Assembly (NCBI GenBank): GCA_030832825.1
Contig: JAURIJ010000007.1
Coordinates: 57,356 to 121,355 of the forward strand
Reading direction: 5' to 3'
Origin: Gammaproteobacteria bacterium
GTDB taxonomy: Bacteria; Pseudomonadota; Gammaproteobacteria; Pseudomonadales; Pseudohongiellaceae
DNA: 64,000 nt
Part shown: positions 47,129 to 59,343 of the stretch, in pieces
Layout: every line of letters starts with the position of its first letter
Position numbering within the stretch: position 1 is the first letter of the stretch
Notes under the pieces: model-generated
What the model saw: only the letters and a program-made list of their open reading frames with translations
Told to the model about the DNA's origin: nothing
Databases searched by the model: none
Made by a program: the position numbers and the translations under genes

Positions 47129-50063
47129 ACTGAGCAGCCTGTTCATCCTGGGCCTCGCCTACATGGCCATGCTGTTCGTGATCGCACTCGCGACGGACCG
47201 CGGGTGGATTCCACAGCGCATCGTGCGCCACCCGGTGGTCTATGTGCTGGCGCTGGGGGTGTTCGCCAGCGTCTGGTCCTATTACGCGGCCACAGCGAAC
47301 GCCTTTCGCGATGGCTTCGGGTATCTGGCGCCGTTCATCGGCATCTCCCTGGCTTTCCTGTTCTCGCCGTTGATGCTGCGCCCGATTCTGGAAATCACGA
47401 AGAGCTATCAGTTGAGCTCGCTGGCCGACCTGCTGGCGTTCCGCTATCGCAGCCCGGTGGCAGGCACAATCACCACTCTCGTTCTGCTCATGGGCGTGAT
47501 TCCCCTGTTGTCTCTGCAGATTCAGGCGGTGGCGAACAGCGTGGCATTGCTGGCTCCGGAGACGTCGCAGACCACCCTGGCGATCGTGTTCTGCTCACTG
47601 ATCACGCTATTCGCCATCTTCTTCGGAACAGGTCGCGGTGCGGGCCGCGAGAAGCACGAAGGCCTGGTGATGGCCATCGCCTTCGACTCAGTGGTGAAGC
47701 TGCTGGCACTGCTGACGCTCGGCCTGTTCGCGATCTATCAGGGCTTCGGCGGCTTTGCCGGCGTTGACGCCTGGCTGCAGACTCAGCCGGAACTGCTGGC
47801 CAGCATCAAGGAGCCGGACGCCCCGGGTTCCTTCCATGTGACTGCCCTGCTGTTCTTCACGGCCGCTGTTGCCAGTCCGCACATGTTCTACATGATCTTC
47901 AACGAGAACAACGACCCGAAGGCCCTTACCCTGGCCAGCTGGGCCCTGCCCCTTTACTTCCTGCTGCTGAGCGCACCGGTGCTGCCAATCCTGTGGGCAG
48001 GACTCAAGATCGGTTCCACCGCGCCACTGGAGTTCTATCCGGTCAGCCTGGGCGTGGACTACGGCTCGGAGCTGATGACACTGATCGGCTTCCTGGGCGG
48101 GCTCTCCGCCGCCAGCGGCCTGATCATCGTGATCACCCTGGCCTTGTCCAACATGTGCCTGAATCACCTGATTCTGCCCGTGTATCAACCCTCGGCCCGC
48201 AATGACATCTATCGCTGGCTGCTGTGGAAACGCCGCGCTCTGATCACTGCGCTGATCTGGATCGGTTTCATCTTCTACTATCTGCCGGACGACAAGCTGA
48301 GCGTGCGGGCGATCGGCAATGTCTCCTACATCGCCAGCCTGCAGTTCCTGCCCAGCATCATCGCGCTGCTGTACTGGCCACGGGGCAACAAGAAAGGATT
48401 CCTGGCCGGCCTGGGGGTGGGGGTCCTGATCTGGTTCGCCTTCCTGATGCTTCCGGTGCTTGCAGGCACCAACCTGCTTGCCTTCAGTGATGTCAACACG
48501 CGCGAAATCGTGGCAGGCTCACTGGTGACCAACGTCATCCTGTTCGTCGCCATCTCGCTGTGGACGCGCACCTCTGCCGAAGAGCGCGCCTCCGCGGACA
48601 TCTGCGCTCTTGACACCATCAGGCGCCGCAATCGCACTGGCCTGGTGGCACGCTCTCCCGAGGAATTCATCGAAAAGCTCACCAAACCGCTGGGGGAGCG
48701 AACCGCCACACGTGAGGTGCTGCAAGCGCTGCGCGATCTCAAGATCGACAAGCAGGAGAAGCGCCCGTATGCGCTGCGCCTGCTGCGCGGCCGCCTGGAG
48801 GCCAACCTCTCGGGGCTGCTTGGACCGTCGATCGCCCACGACCTCATCGACCGCTTCCTGCCCTACACCATCGAGTCGGAAACCGGCGCCACCGATGTGG
48901 ACGTGATCGAAAGCCGCATCGAAGCCTATCGCAGCAATCTGTCGGGAATGGCGGAAGACCTGGACAATCTGCGGCGCTATCACCGCCAGGTGCTGCTCGA
49001 GCTGCCGCTGGGCGTGTGCTCCCTTGGCGAGCAGAACCAGATCGTGATGTGGAACAATGCCATGGCCAAGCTGACTGGAATATCCAGTCAGGAAGTGGTG
49101 GGAGCTCAACTCAAGGATATGGATGACCCTTGGGGCTCTCTCATCGCCGACTTCACGTCTGCCGAAGCAGCCCACGCCCACAAGCGCGTGGTGCAGGTCA
49201 AGAACAAGCGCCGCTTCATCAGTCTGCACAAGGCCGTCATCGAGAAGTCCGCCGCGCACAAGATCAAGCAGGACGGTGTCGTGATCCTGCTGGAGGATCT
49301 GACCGAAACCGAGCTGCTGGAAGAGGAGCTCACACACAGCGAACGTCTGGCCTCGATCGGCCGCCTGGCAGCCGGGGTCGCCCACGAGATCGGCAATCCG
49401 ATCACGGGCATCGCCTGCCTGGCGCAAAACATTCGCGACGAAACCAGCAACGATGAACTGCGCAACATGGCTCGACAGATCATCGAACAGACGGACCGCA
49501 CCTCGCGTATCGTGCAGTCACTCGTGAACTTCGCGCACAGCGGCAGCAACAAGGCGGATCACACCAGCGAGGTGGTCTCCATCGAGGAATGCGTCAACGA
49601 AGCCATCGCCTTGATTTCACTGGACAAGCGCCGCAAGAACATTCATTACCGGATCGCCTGCAAACCAGGCCTGAAGATACTGGGAGACTCCCAGCGCCTG
49701 CTGCAGGTACTGGTGAATCTCATCAACAACGCCCATGATGCCAGCCCGGCCGGCAGCACCATCACCATCAGCTCGAAGCTGGTGTCCGGGTCCGTCCAGC
49801 TGTCCGTCACCGACGAGGGCACCGGCATTCCCGAGTCCATCAGGGACCGGATTTTTGACCCGTTCTTCACCACGAAAGAGCCGGGAGAAGGCACAGGCCT
49901 GGGGCTTTCGCTGGTCTACAGCATAGTTGAAAACCTCAATGGCCATATTGATATAATCAGCGCGTCCAGCCGCAGGGAGAATCCCGGCACACGGGTAATC
50001 CTGACCTTTCCCTGCTATGATGACGCCGGCCTCCCAGTCGAGAATTTCGCAAAGGCACTCTGA
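47118..50063 (+). CDS. cbrA: Sensor histidine kinase CbrA with SLC5/SSS transporter domain
   Basis: 981 residues. Residues about 1-490 form an Na+:solute symporter-like membrane domain (SLC5 family). A linker/STAC-type region (about 490-620) leads to a PAS domain (about 630-735), then HisKA with the phospho-accepting His756 in [20 protein letters not shown] and an HATPase domain ([10 protein letters not shown] about 866, [19 protein letters not shown] about 899, GTGLGLS about 926). In Pseudomonas CbrA responds to carbon/nitrogen balance and histidine and activates CbrB. Start ATG overlaps cbrX by 11 bp. Confidence 0.93.
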   Translation: MTFELSSLFILGLAYMAMLFVIALATDRGWIPQRIVRHPVVYVLALGVFASVWSYYAATANAFRDGFGYLAPFIGISLAFLFSPLMLRPILEITKSYQLSSLADLLAFRYRSPVAGTITTLVLLMGVIPLLSLQIQAVANSVALLAPETSQTTLAIVFCSLITLFAIFFGTGRGAGREKHEGLVMAIAFDSVVKLLALLTLGLFAIYQGFGGFAGVDAWLQTQPELLASIKEPDAPGSFHVTALLFFTAAVASPHMFYMIFNENNDPKALTLASWALPLYFLLLSAPVLPILWAGLKIGSTAPLEFYPVSLGVDYGSELMTLIGFLGGLSAASGLIIVITLALSNMCLNHLILPVYQPSARNDIYRWLLWKRRALITALIWIGFIFYYLPDDKLSVRAIGNVSYIASLQFLPSIIALLYWPRGNKKGFLAGLGVGVLIWFAFLMLPVLAGTNLLAFSDVNTREIVAGSLVTNVILFVAISLWTRTSAEERASADICALDTIRRRNRTGLVARSPEEFIEKLTKPLGERTATREVLQALRDLKIDKQEKRPYALRLLRGRLEANLSGLLGPSIAHDLIDRFLPYTIESETGATDVDVIESRIEAYRSNLSGMAEDLDNLRRYHRQVLLELPLGVCSLGEQNQIVMWNNAMAKLTGISSQEVVGAQLKDMDDPWGSLIADFTSAEAAHAHKRVVQVKNKRRFISLHKAVIEKSAAHKIKQDGVVILLEDLTETELLEEELTHSERLASIGRLAAGVAHEIGNPITGIACLAQNIRDETSNDELRNMARQIIEQTDRTSRIVQSLVNFAHSGSNKADHTSEVVSIEECVNEAIALISLDKRRKNIHYRIACKPGLKILGDSQRLLQVLVNLINNAHDASPAGSTITISSKLVSGSVQLSVTDEGTGIPESIRDRIFDPFFTTKEPGEGTGLGLSLVYSIVENLNGHIDIISASSRRENPGTRVILTFPCYDDAGLPVENFAKAL

Positions 50064-50112
50064 GCCTCAAGGCAAGCTCTTGAATTAGTTATCAAACTGT
50101 TTGAGTACCACG

Positions 50113-51513
50113 ATGACAGCGCAGAACAGGGTATTGGTTGTTGAAGACGAGCAGGTCATTCGCACCGCATTGCGAAGACTGCTCGAACGGCATGACTATC
50201 TTGTGGAAGAGGCCGGCAGTGTCCGGGACGCGCTGGAGAACTTCAATCCAGACGATTTCGACATCGTGGTGAGTGATCTGCGCCTGCCAGGTGCCCCGGG
50301 CACAGATCTGATCGCAGCCACCAAGACGCCCGTCCTGATCATGACCAGCTACTCCAGCCTGCGTTCCGCCATCGACTCCATGAAGATGGGCGCCGTGGAC
50401 TACATCTCCAAGCCCTTCGAACACGAAGAAATGCTCGAGACTGTCGCCAGGATCGTGCAGGAAAGTGCCGCTCGCAAGGCCACGGTCGAGAAACCGGTTC
50501 CGCCGCCCGAGCCGCCGGTATACGGCATGATCGGCAGTTGCCCGCAGATGATGGAATTGTTCCGTCGCATCCGCAAGGTGGCGCAGACCAGCTCGACAGT
50601 GCTGATCAATGGCGAGTCCGGCACCGGCAAGGAATTGGTGGCGCGCGCCATTCACAAGCTCAGTGATCGCAAGGATGCCGAGATGATCTCGGTGAACTGT
50701 GCGGCCATTCCCGAGAATCTCATCGAATCTGAACTTTTCGGTCACGAAAAGGGTGCCTTCACCGGCGCCACCGCCAATCGCACAGGGCTGGTTGAGGCCG
50801 CCAATGGCAGCACCTTGTTCCTTGATGAGATCGGCGAACTGCCTCTCGAGGCTCAGGCGCGTCTTCTGCGCGTACTGCAGGAAAACGAGATTCGCAAGGT
50901 GGGCTCCGTGCAATCCAAGAAAGTGGATGTCCGCTTGGTGGTGGCAACACACCGTGATCTCAAGCAACTCGTGATCGACGGCGATTTCCGGGAAGACCTG
51001 TATTACCGCATCAATGTGATGACACTCGTGATCCCACCCCTCAAGGAGCGCGGCAACGACATTCTGGAACTCGCTGACGCCATCCTGGAACGCACCTGCA
51101 AGCGACTCAAGTCGCCTGCGCTGAAGTTCAGCCCTGAGGCCACACAGGCCATCTCCGTGTATTCCTGGCCAGGCAATGTCCGGGAGCTGGAGAATGCCAT
51201 CGAACGCGCCGTGGTACTTGCCGAATCGGAGTACATAGGCGCCGAACTTCTGGCGATCGACACCAGTGGCCGCAATCAGCTGCGTCCGCTGAACGATCGA
51301 AGCCAAGCCGCCAGCCATGCATCCCCTGCCCTGAACGCTCACGATGATCCTGTGGAAGAACTGTCGCTGGAAGACTACTTCCAGCGCTTTGTCCTGGAAC
51401 ATCAGGATCAGATGAACGAGACGCAACTGGCACGCAAACTGGGCATCAGCCGCAAGTGTCTCTGGGAAAGACGGCAGCGCTTCGGCCTGCCGCGCAAGAA
51501 GAAGCAGGCCTGA
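50113..51513 (+). CDS. cbrB: Sigma-54-dependent response regulator CbrB
   Basis: 466 residues. Receiver domain with the phospho-acceptor Asp55 (VVSDLRLPGAPG) and Lys in SKPFEHEE; AAA+ domain with Walker A GESGTGKEL, the sigma-54 contact loop GAFTGA (about 214-219) and LFLDEIGELPLEAQARLLRVL; C-terminal Fis-type helix-turn-helix (ARKLGISRKCLWERRQRFGL). Activates sigma-54 promoters, in Pseudomonas above all crcZ. Start at ATG 50113; a TTG four codons earlier is open. Directly followed by the AT-rich gap that holds a matching promoter. Confidence 0.95.
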   Translation: MTAQNRVLVVEDEQVIRTALRRLLERHDYLVEEAGSVRDALENFNPDDFDIVVSDLRLPGAPGTDLIAATKTPVLIMTSYSSLRSAIDSMKMGAVDYISKPFEHEEMLETVARIVQESAARKATVEKPVPPPEPPVYGMIGSCPQMMELFRRIRKVAQTSSTVLINGESGTGKELVARAIHKLSDRKDAEMISVNCAAIPENLIESELFGHEKGAFTGATANRTGLVEAANGSTLFLDEIGELPLEAQARLLRVLQENEIRKVGSVQSKKVDVRLVVATHRDLKQLVIDGDFREDLYYRINVMTLVIPPLKERGNDILELADAILERTCKRLKSPALKFSPEATQAISVYSWPGNVRELENAIERAVVLAESEYIGAELLAIDTSGRNQLRPLNDRSQAASHASPALNAHDDPVEELSLEDYFQRFVLEHQDQMNETQLARKLGISRKCLWERRQRFGLPRKKKQA

Positions 51514-51600
51514 GCCCCTCCCCTCATTTCGTCCGCAAGTCACTCGCACCCATTCATGTGGCATGGATGATGTCCGACCTTATGCCGGATGACCGTCGTG

Positions 51601-51666
51601 TGTCACCCCGGTGACATTTTGTTACTGATACACATCTACCCAGTTATTTGGAGATTTTCGGTAACA
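51601..51666. promoter_or_regulatory. Candidate CbrB upstream activating sequences
   Basis: The palindrome TGTCACCCCGGTGACA (51601-51616, two 7-bp arms) is followed by a TGTTAC half-site (51620-51625) and an oppositely oriented GTAACA (51661-51666). TGTTAC/GTAACA pairs are the reported CbrB recognition elements in Pseudomonas, although the spacing here differs. They lie about 75-140 bp before the -24/-12 promoter, a normal distance for an NtrC-family enhancer. An IHF-like stretch (TATCTAATTGTTT, 51708-51720) sits in between and could bend the DNA. Confidence 0.6.
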
Positions 51667-51739
51667 CAGTACCAGACTTGACCCTCTATTTTTTCGACGA
51701 AAATTTCTATCTAATTGTTTTTAATATACTTTAATAATA

Positions 51740-51755
51740 TGGCACGGTTAGTGCT
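51740..51755 (+). promoter_or_regulatory. Sigma-54 (-24/-12) promoter
   Basis: TGGCACGGTTAGTGCT has the invariant GG (51741-51742) and GC (51753-51754) with exactly 10 bp between, and the preferred TGGCACGG -24 block. A transcription start is expected near 51765. Placement straight after cbrB, with possible enhancer sites upstream, matches the crcZ promoter arrangement in Pseudomonas. Confidence 0.8.
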
Positions 51756-51765
51756 CTGTATACGG

Positions 51766-52010
51766 CACAATAACAACAAACAATAACAACGACGTCCAAT
51801 AACAATAAAAATGGCATTCCTTGCTTTGGTGCAGTGAATAAAAAAAAGAGTAACGGGTTTTCAGGTTTCAGGCAGTACATCTATTGTCGGGCTGGAGATA
51901 CTGTTTCATTAAAATGCTTTGCGGTGCTGTATTTGGTGCCCATTTAGTACAACAAGAAAAACAAAACTAAATTACCTTCCTTGCGGGGGGGCTGTACTCG
52001 CCCCCCAGAG
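51766..52010 (+). ncRNA. Candidate CrcZ-like Hfq/Crc-titrating small RNA
   Basis: An unannotated, AT-rich, non-coding stretch between cbrB and pcnB, exactly where crcZ lies in Pseudomonas. AAnAAnAA motifs occur at 51769, 51772, 51782, 51798, 51801, 51804, 51837, 51951, 51954 and 51957, in at least four separate clusters. Such motifs bind Hfq with Crc. A sigma-54 promoter precedes it; a GC-rich hairpin (51985-52006) may mark the 3' end. Length about 245 nt is shorter than the roughly 400 nt of Pseudomonas CrcZ. Ends are estimates. Confidence 0.7.
51985..52006 (+). terminator. GC-rich hairpin, possible 3' end of the CrcZ-like RNA
   Basis: Seven G residues and six C residues separated by a 9-nt loop form a strong stem. 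The following DNA is not a clean T-run (AGAGCATTTCC), so transcripts may partly read through towards pcnB. Confidence 0.4.
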
Positions 52011-52156
52011 CATTTCCTCCTGCTAATTTCCTCTCGATCGGTGTATTATCCGGTTCCATTCGCGCACTTGCCTGATGGCATCGATGTATGCATTCTCGCG
52101 TTGTATCAATGCGTGGCGCACATTCCAAAGCGCGATCAATGGATTCTGACAATCAC

Positions 52157-53665
52157 ATGCTAAGAAAGTTAACCAGAGTTCTCTTCGGCAAACGCGCCAA
52201 GGCCGCATCCACGGACTCCCCAGCGAGCAGCAGTCCGACGCGCGCCACGACTGAATCCCGCGATACGACCCCGGCCCCCGTGCGCCAGAGCGGCCGCTCA
52301 CGACTGCAGGATCTTGACTTGTCCGGCGCCGCCATCATCGAACGCGATGAACACGGCATTTCCCGCAAGGACATTTCGCCCAATGCCGTGAAAGTCCTCT
52401 ATCGCCTGAATGAGTGCGGCTATCAGGCCTTCCTCGTGGGCGGCGGAGTGCGCGACCTTCTGCTTGGCGACACGCCGAAAGACTTCGACATCTCCACGGA
52501 TGCGACTCCCGAGGAAGTGAAGCAACTCTTCCGCAATGCCATGATCATCGGTCGACGCTTCAAGATCGTGCACCTGCGCTTCGGCCGGGAAATCATCGAA
52601 GTCACGACGTTCCGGGCCCACCACACGGCCGAGAACGAGTTCGACGATGACGCCTCCAATCGCAGCATCCGCGGTCTGGACTCGGCACACTCCAGCTCCG
52701 GCATGATCCTGCGCGACAACGTCTACGGCTCCATCAATGAAGACGCCCTGCGCCGCGACTTCACGGCCAATGCGCTCTACTACACCACCGAGGGCTTCAA
52801 GGTCCTCGACTTCGCCAACGGGCTGGACGACATAGACAACCGTGTTCTGCGCATGATCGGCGATCCTGCCACGCGCTATCGCGAGGACCCGGTGCGCATG
52901 CTGCGAGCCATCCGCTTCGCGGCCAAGCTCGGCTTCACCATCGAGCCGCGCACGCGGGCGCCACTGGATGAACTGGCGCCGCTGCTGGAATCGATCTCTC
53001 CCGCTCGACTGTTCGACGAGACATTGAAGTTGCTCGTGGGCGGACATGCCGAGAATACCCTCGCGCTGCTGCGCCAGTTCAAGATCGGTTCGGTGCTGCT
53101 CAAGCCCACCATGGCAGCCACCCGCGATCCCGATGCGCCCGGCACCCGCCTGCTGACACTGGCGATGCGCAACACCGATGCGCGCCTGGCCGAGGGCAAG
53201 ACCGTCACCCCGGCGTTCCTCTTTGCAGCCCTGCTGTGGGCGCCCTTGCAGCAGGAACTGCAGCGCCTTTGTGGTGACGCGCCCGTCACGCTGGCCGATC
53301 AGCAGGAAGCTGCCAACCGCGTGATTGGCCGCCAATTGCAGATCACGGCCATTCCCAAGCGTTTCTCGATGGCCACACGGGAGATATGGGAATTGCAGCT
53401 GCGTCTGGAGCAGCGCAGTCGTCGCGGCGTCGAGTCCGTCTTCGGCCATCCGCGCTTTCGCGCGGGCTACGACTTCCTGCTGTTGCGCGAGGAGAGCGGC
53501 GAGCCCCTGGACGGACTCGGTCAGTGGTGGACGGACTTCCAGATCAGCGACAAGGCACACCAGGAAGAGATGCTCGAAGGCCTGGGCAAGACCGGCGCTC
53601 CCAAGCGGCGACGTCGTCGCAAACCGTCACGCAAACCCGCTGACGGTGCAGGAAGTCCGACGTGA
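52157..53665 (+). CDS. pcnB: Poly(A) polymerase I
   Basis: 502 residues of the class II CCA-adding/poly(A) polymerase family. Signature blocks: FLVGGGVRDLLLGDTPKDFDIST (split), RRFKIVHLRFG, DALRRDFTANALYY and the RYREDPVRMLRAIRFAAKLGF helix. The C terminus is a basic tail (KRRRRRKPSRKP) of RNA-binding character. Start set at MLRKLTRVLFGKR by similarity to the usual N terminus; ATGs at 52088 and 52139 are also in frame and no strong ribosome site decides between them. Marks RNAs for degradation, so it could also act on the neighbouring small RNA. Confidence 0.93.
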   Translation: MLRKLTRVLFGKRAKAASTDSPASSSPTRATTESRDTTPAPVRQSGRSRLQDLDLSGAAIIERDEHGISRKDISPNAVKVLYRLNECGYQAFLVGGGVRDLLLGDTPKDFDISTDATPEEVKQLFRNAMIIGRRFKIVHLRFGREIIEVTTFRAHHTAENEFDDDASNRSIRGLDSAHSSSGMILRDNVYGSINEDALRRDFTANALYYTTEGFKVLDFANGLDDIDNRVLRMIGDPATRYREDPVRMLRAIRFAAKLGFTIEPRTRAPLDELAPLLESISPARLFDETLKLLVGGHAENTLALLRQFKIGSVLLKPTMAATRDPDAPGTRLLTLAMRNTDARLAEGKTVTPAFLFAALLWAPLQQELQRLCGDAPVTLADQQEAANRVIGRQLQITAIPKRFSMATREIWELQLRLEQRSRRGVESVFGHPRFRAGYDFLLLREESGEPLDGLGQWWTDFQISDKAHQEEMLEGLGKTGAPKRRRRRKPSRKPADGAGSPT

Positions 53666-54342
53666 CACGGCTGCAGGCGAGCGCGCCGTCGCGCGCCGGC
53701 AAGACACCTCGATTCATCGCGGTGGAAGGCCCGATCGGGGTTGGCAAGACCAGTCTTGCGCGTCGTCTGGCCGACACGTTCCATTCCGAGATACTGCTGG
53801 AGCTGCCGCAGGAAAACCCGTTTCTGGAACGCTTCTATCACGATCCTCAACGCAATGCGCTGGCGACGCAGCTCTACTTCCTGCTGCAGCGCGCGCGGCA
53901 GATGCAGGAACTGCGGCAGAACGATCTGTTCGACACCGTGCGGGTCGCCGACTTCCTGATAGACAAGGACGCCCTGTTCGCCCGCCAGAATCTGGACGAT
54001 GACGAATACGCCCTGTATCAGCAGGTGTACGCACACCTCACCATCGACGCCCCGACGCCCGATCTCGTGATCTACCTGCAGGCTCCCGCCAGCGTGCTGC
54101 TGCAGCGCATTCACAAGCGCGGCATCCCGGCAGAGCAACAGATTCAGCGTGACTATCTCGAGCGGCTGAACGAAGCCTACACGCAGTTCTTCCATTACTA
54201 CGAACGCAGCCCCCTGCTGATCGTGAACTGCGCCGAGATTGACCTCGTCAACAATGACGAGGATTATCAGTTGCTGCTCGAGCAGATCCAGTCGAGCATC
54301 AGCGGGATCCATTACTTCAACCCCAAGCCCGCGCTGCTTTGA
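53662..54342 (+). CDS. Deoxynucleoside kinase family protein
   Basis: 226 residues. P-loop [19 protein letters not shown], a [12 protein letters not shown] segment and [20 protein letters not shown] are typical of deoxyadenosine/deoxyguanosine-type kinases. It would phosphorylate a deoxynucleoside for salvage. The gene starts with GTG overlapping the pcnB stop (GTGA) and occupies the place where folK is found in Pseudomonas; folK itself is absent from the window. Confidence 0.88.
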   Translation: MTRLQASAPSRAGKTPRFIAVEGPIGVGKTSLARRLADTFHSEILLELPQENPFLERFYHDPQRNALATQLYFLLQRARQMQELRQNDLFDTVRVADFLIDKDALFARQNLDDDEYALYQQVYAHLTIDAPTPDLVIYLQAPASVLLQRIHKRGIPAEQQIQRDYLERLNEAYTQFFHYYERSPLLIVNCAEIDLVNNDEDYQLLLEQIQSSISGIHYFNPKPALL

Positions 54343-54367
54343 CACAGGCCAGGGCACGGATACGTCC

Positions 54368-55198
54368 ATGAGCACACACGCTTCCGCCGGCGAACACGGC
54401 AGTCGGTCCGCCGTCACCCTCAGCACCCTGCAGAAAATGAAGAAGCGGGGCGAGAAATTCACCTGCCTGACCGCCTACGACGCCTGCTTCGGCCAGTTGC
54501 TCAGTGAGGCGGGCGTGGAGGTCACCCTGATCGGCGACTCGCTCGGCATGGTCCTGCAAGGCCACGACAGCACGCTGCCGGTGAGCATGGACGACATGGC
54601 CTACCACATCAGCTGCGTCAAGCGCGGCAATCGCGGCGCTTTCCTGATCGGCGACATGCCCTTCATGAGCTACGCGTCCGAGACGCAGACACTGGAGAAC
54701 GCCGCCCGCCTCATGCGCGCGGGGGCTCAGATGATCAAGATCGAGGGCGGAGCCTGGATTGCCCACTCCACCCACCTTCTGGCGGAGCGTGGCATCCCCG
54801 TGTGTGCACACATGGGCCTGACGCCACAGTCCATCAATCGCATCGGCGGCTACCATGTGCAGGGGCGCGACCCGCGGCAGGCCGAGAGCATGCTCGCCGA
54901 AGCGCGGCTGCTGGAGAGCTCCGGCGCCAGCATCCTTCTGCTGGAATGTGTGCCACAGGCGCTGGCTCGCACCATCACCGAAGCCCTCGAGATTCCCGTG
55001 ATCGGAATCGGTGCCGGACCTGACACCGACGGCCAGGTCATGGTGCTGCACGACCTGCTGGGCATCTCGCCGATCACGCCGAAATTCGTGAAGAATTTCC
55101 TCAAAGACTCCCACGCCGGCATTCGCGGGGCACTGCAGGATTATGTGCAGGCGGTGAAGAGCGGGCAGTTCCCTGGTCCCGAGCACTGCTTCGACTGA
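54368..55198 (+). CDS. panB: 3-methyl-2-oxobutanoate hydroxymethyltransferase
   Basis: 276-residue enzyme of pantothenate synthesis, making ketopantoate from alpha-ketoisovalerate. Family blocks: [50 protein letters not shown] and [21 protein letters not shown]. Start ATG gives [12 protein letters not shown]. PanC follows 12 bp later. Confidence 0.97.
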   Translation: MSTHASAGEHGSRSAVTLSTLQKMKKRGEKFTCLTAYDACFGQLLSEAGVEVTLIGDSLGMVLQGHDSTLPVSMDDMAYHISCVKRGNRGAFLIGDMPFMSYASETQTLENAARLMRAGAQMIKIEGGAWIAHSTHLLAERGIPVCAHMGLTPQSINRIGGYHVQGRDPRQAESMLAEARLLESSGASILLLECVPQALARTITEALEIPVIGIGAGPDTDGQVMVLHDLLGISPITPKFVKNFLKDSHAGIRGALQDYVQAVKSGQFPGPEHCFD

Positions 55199-55210
55199 AG
55201 GGCCGAGACC

Positions 55211-56065
55211 ATGCAGCAGATCACTCACATTGCCGCCCTGCGCACCGCCATCGCCGAACACAAACGCGCGGGCAGGCGCATCGTGTTCGTCCCGACAATG
55301 GGCAATCTGCACGCGGGCCATGCAAGACTTGTGGAGCAAGGGCGGCACCACGGGCAGATCGTCGCCTGCAGCATCTTCGTGAACCCGCTGCAGTTCGGCC
55401 CCACCGAGGACCTCGACGCCTACCCGCGCACCCTGGCGGCAGACATCGAGAAACTGGAAGCGGCACGCTGCGATCTGCTGTTCACGCCCAGCGTTGCCGA
55501 GATCTATCCGCACGGACTTGTGGCCCAGACAATCGTCTCCGTACCGGGCATCTCGCGCCGCCATTGCGGCAACAGCCGTCCTGGGCATTTCGACGGCGTC
55601 GCCACTGTCGTCAACAAGCTGTTCAACATGGTGCAGCCCGATGTGGCTCTGTTCGGGCTCAAGGACTATCAGCAACTGCAGGTGATCCGTCACATGGTGG
55701 CCGATCTGTGCTTGCCGATCGAACTCGTCGGCGTTGCCACGCAGCGGGAGCCGAGCGGGCTGGCGCTGAGTTCACGCAACGGCTATCTGAGCGCCGGGCA
55801 GAAGGTGCAGGCGGCAGCTCTCTACCAGAGTCTGCAGGAGGCTGCAGCAGCATTGCGGCAGCGCATCGGGATTGCCAGCGTGGAGGCTGCCGCCGCGCAG
55901 AGACTCGCGGCTGCCGGCTTCGTGCTCGACTATTTCAGCGTCTGTCATGCCGACACTCTGGAGCCCGCTCAGGCCGAGGATCGCCAGCTCGTCATCCTGG
56001 CGGCGGCCTGGCTGGGGAAAACGCGACTCATCGACAATCTGCAGCTGGAACTGCGGCCCGCCTGA
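55211..56065 (+). CDS. panC: Pantothenate synthetase
   Basis: 284 residues joining pantoate and beta-alanine. The cytidylyltransferase-fold nucleotide motif is FVPTMGNLHAGHARLV; further blocks are SIFVNPLQFGPTEDLDAYPR, RPGHFDGVATVVNKLFN and ALSSRNGYLS. Second gene of panBC. Confidence 0.97.
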   Translation: MQQITHIAALRTAIAEHKRAGRRIVFVPTMGNLHAGHARLVEQGRHHGQIVACSIFVNPLQFGPTEDLDAYPRTLAADIEKLEAARCDLLFTPSVAEIYPHGLVAQTIVSVPGISRRHCGNSRPGHFDGVATVVNKLFNMVQPDVALFGLKDYQQLQVIRHMVADLCLPIELVGVATQREPSGLALSSRNGYLSAGQKVQAAALYQSLQEAAAALRQRIGIASVEAAAAQRLAAAGFVLDYFSVCHADTLEPAQAEDRQLVILAAAWLGKTRLIDNLQLELRPA

Positions 56066-56227
56066 GTCTGTGCGACCCGGCACAGCCCCCTCTTCGCGAA
56101 TTTACTCCCCCGGCGAAACCTGTTACAAACGGGCCATGTCTGAACTCCAGTCACTGCGATCAACTCGCCGACTGCAGTCCGAGAGGACTGCGTCAGGCGA
56201 CACTCGCCCAGCACAAGGACCACGCCA

Positions 56228-58164
<1,937 letters not shown>

Positions 58165-58165
<1 letters not shown>

Positions 58166-59343
58166 TGAACGATGTCTGCATCATCGCTGCCGGCCGCACG
58201 GCCATCGGCAGCTTCAATGGCGCACTGGCTGCGCTGAGCGCCGTGGACATGGGCGTGCAGCTGGTGCAGCCACTGCTGGCTCGGCATGGCATCCCCGCCG
58301 CGCAAGTTGACGAAGTGATCCTGGGCCACGTACTCACGGCAGGCTGCGGCCAGAACACGGCGCGCCAGGTGGCTCTGGGCGCCGGACTGCCCCACGCCAC
58401 TGGCGCGTTCACGCTCAACAAGGTCTGCGGCTCCGGTCTCAAGGCCGTTCAGCTGGCCGCCCAGGCCATCGCTCTCGGTGACGCCGGACTGATTGTGGCG
58501 GGCGGCATGGAGAGCATGAGTCAGGCCGCCCATGTGCTGCCCGGGTCCCGCCGCGGCATGAAGATGGGGCACTGGCAACTCGTGGATACGCTGCTGCAGG
58601 ACGGCCTGCAGGACGCCTTCGGCAACGGCCACATGGGCATGACGGCCGAGAACCTGGCAACTCGCTTCGCCATTTCCCGCGAGGAGCAGGACGCCTTTGC
58701 CCTGGCCTCGCAGCACAAGGCACTTGCCGCCCTCGCCGCCGGGCATTTCACCTCGCAGATCATCCCGCTGCACATTCCTCAGCGCCACGGCGAGCCGCTC
58801 AGCGTTGCGGTGGATCAAGGCCCGCGCGCGGACACCACGCGTGAGGTGCTGGCACGCCTGAAGCCGGCCTTCACTCCTGCCGGCAGTGTCACCGCCGGCA
58901 ATGCCTCGGGACTCAACGATGGGGCTGCCGCCCTCATTCTGTGCAATGAGCAGACCGCCCATGCGCTGAATCTGCCGGTGCTGGCGCGGATCAAGGCCTG
59001 CGCGGCGGCAGGGGTGGACCCCGCCATCATGGGCATCGGCCCGGTGCCTGCCACGCGGGCCTGCCTCGCCCGAGCGGGCTGGCAGGTGCAGGAGCTGGAT
59101 CTGATCGAAGCCAACGAAGCCTTCGCCGTGCAGGCGCTGGCGGTGGGGCGGGAACTGGGCTGGGACAGCCGTCGCGTCAACGTCAACGGCGGGGCCGTTG
59201 CCCTGGGGCATCCGATTGGTGCCTCAGGCGCCCGGGTCCTGGTGACGCTGGTGCATGAGATGCTGCGCCGCGACTCGCGCAAGGGTCTGGCGACCCTGTG
59301 CATCGGCGGCGGTCAAGGCATCGCCGTGGCGCTCGAGCGCTGA
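58165..59343 (+). CDS. Acetyl-CoA C-acetyltransferase (thiolase)
   Basis: 392 residues. Catalytic Cys in LNKVCGSGLKAVQ (about 88), His in GHPIGASGARVL (about 347) and Cys in LCIGGGQGIAVALE (about 377) are all present. Length and motifs fit biosynthetic thiolase (AtoB/PhaA/PhbA). Start ATG shares one base with the acs stop. Its last 31 bp overlap the convergent GNAT gene. Confidence 0.95.

Noticed and set aside
51985..52030. Classic Rho-independent terminator after the CrcZ-like RNA
   Set aside because: The stem is strong but no proper T-run follows, so it is listed only as a possible 3' end.
51967..52163. Short frames of about 60 codons in the cbrB-pcnB gap
   Set aside because: No ribosome sites, no conserved features, and they overlap the hairpin and the pcnB start region.
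56066..56227. Sigma-54 promoter for acs
   Set aside because: A TGTTAC half-site and a GGCAC string occur but no GG-N10-GC spacing was found.
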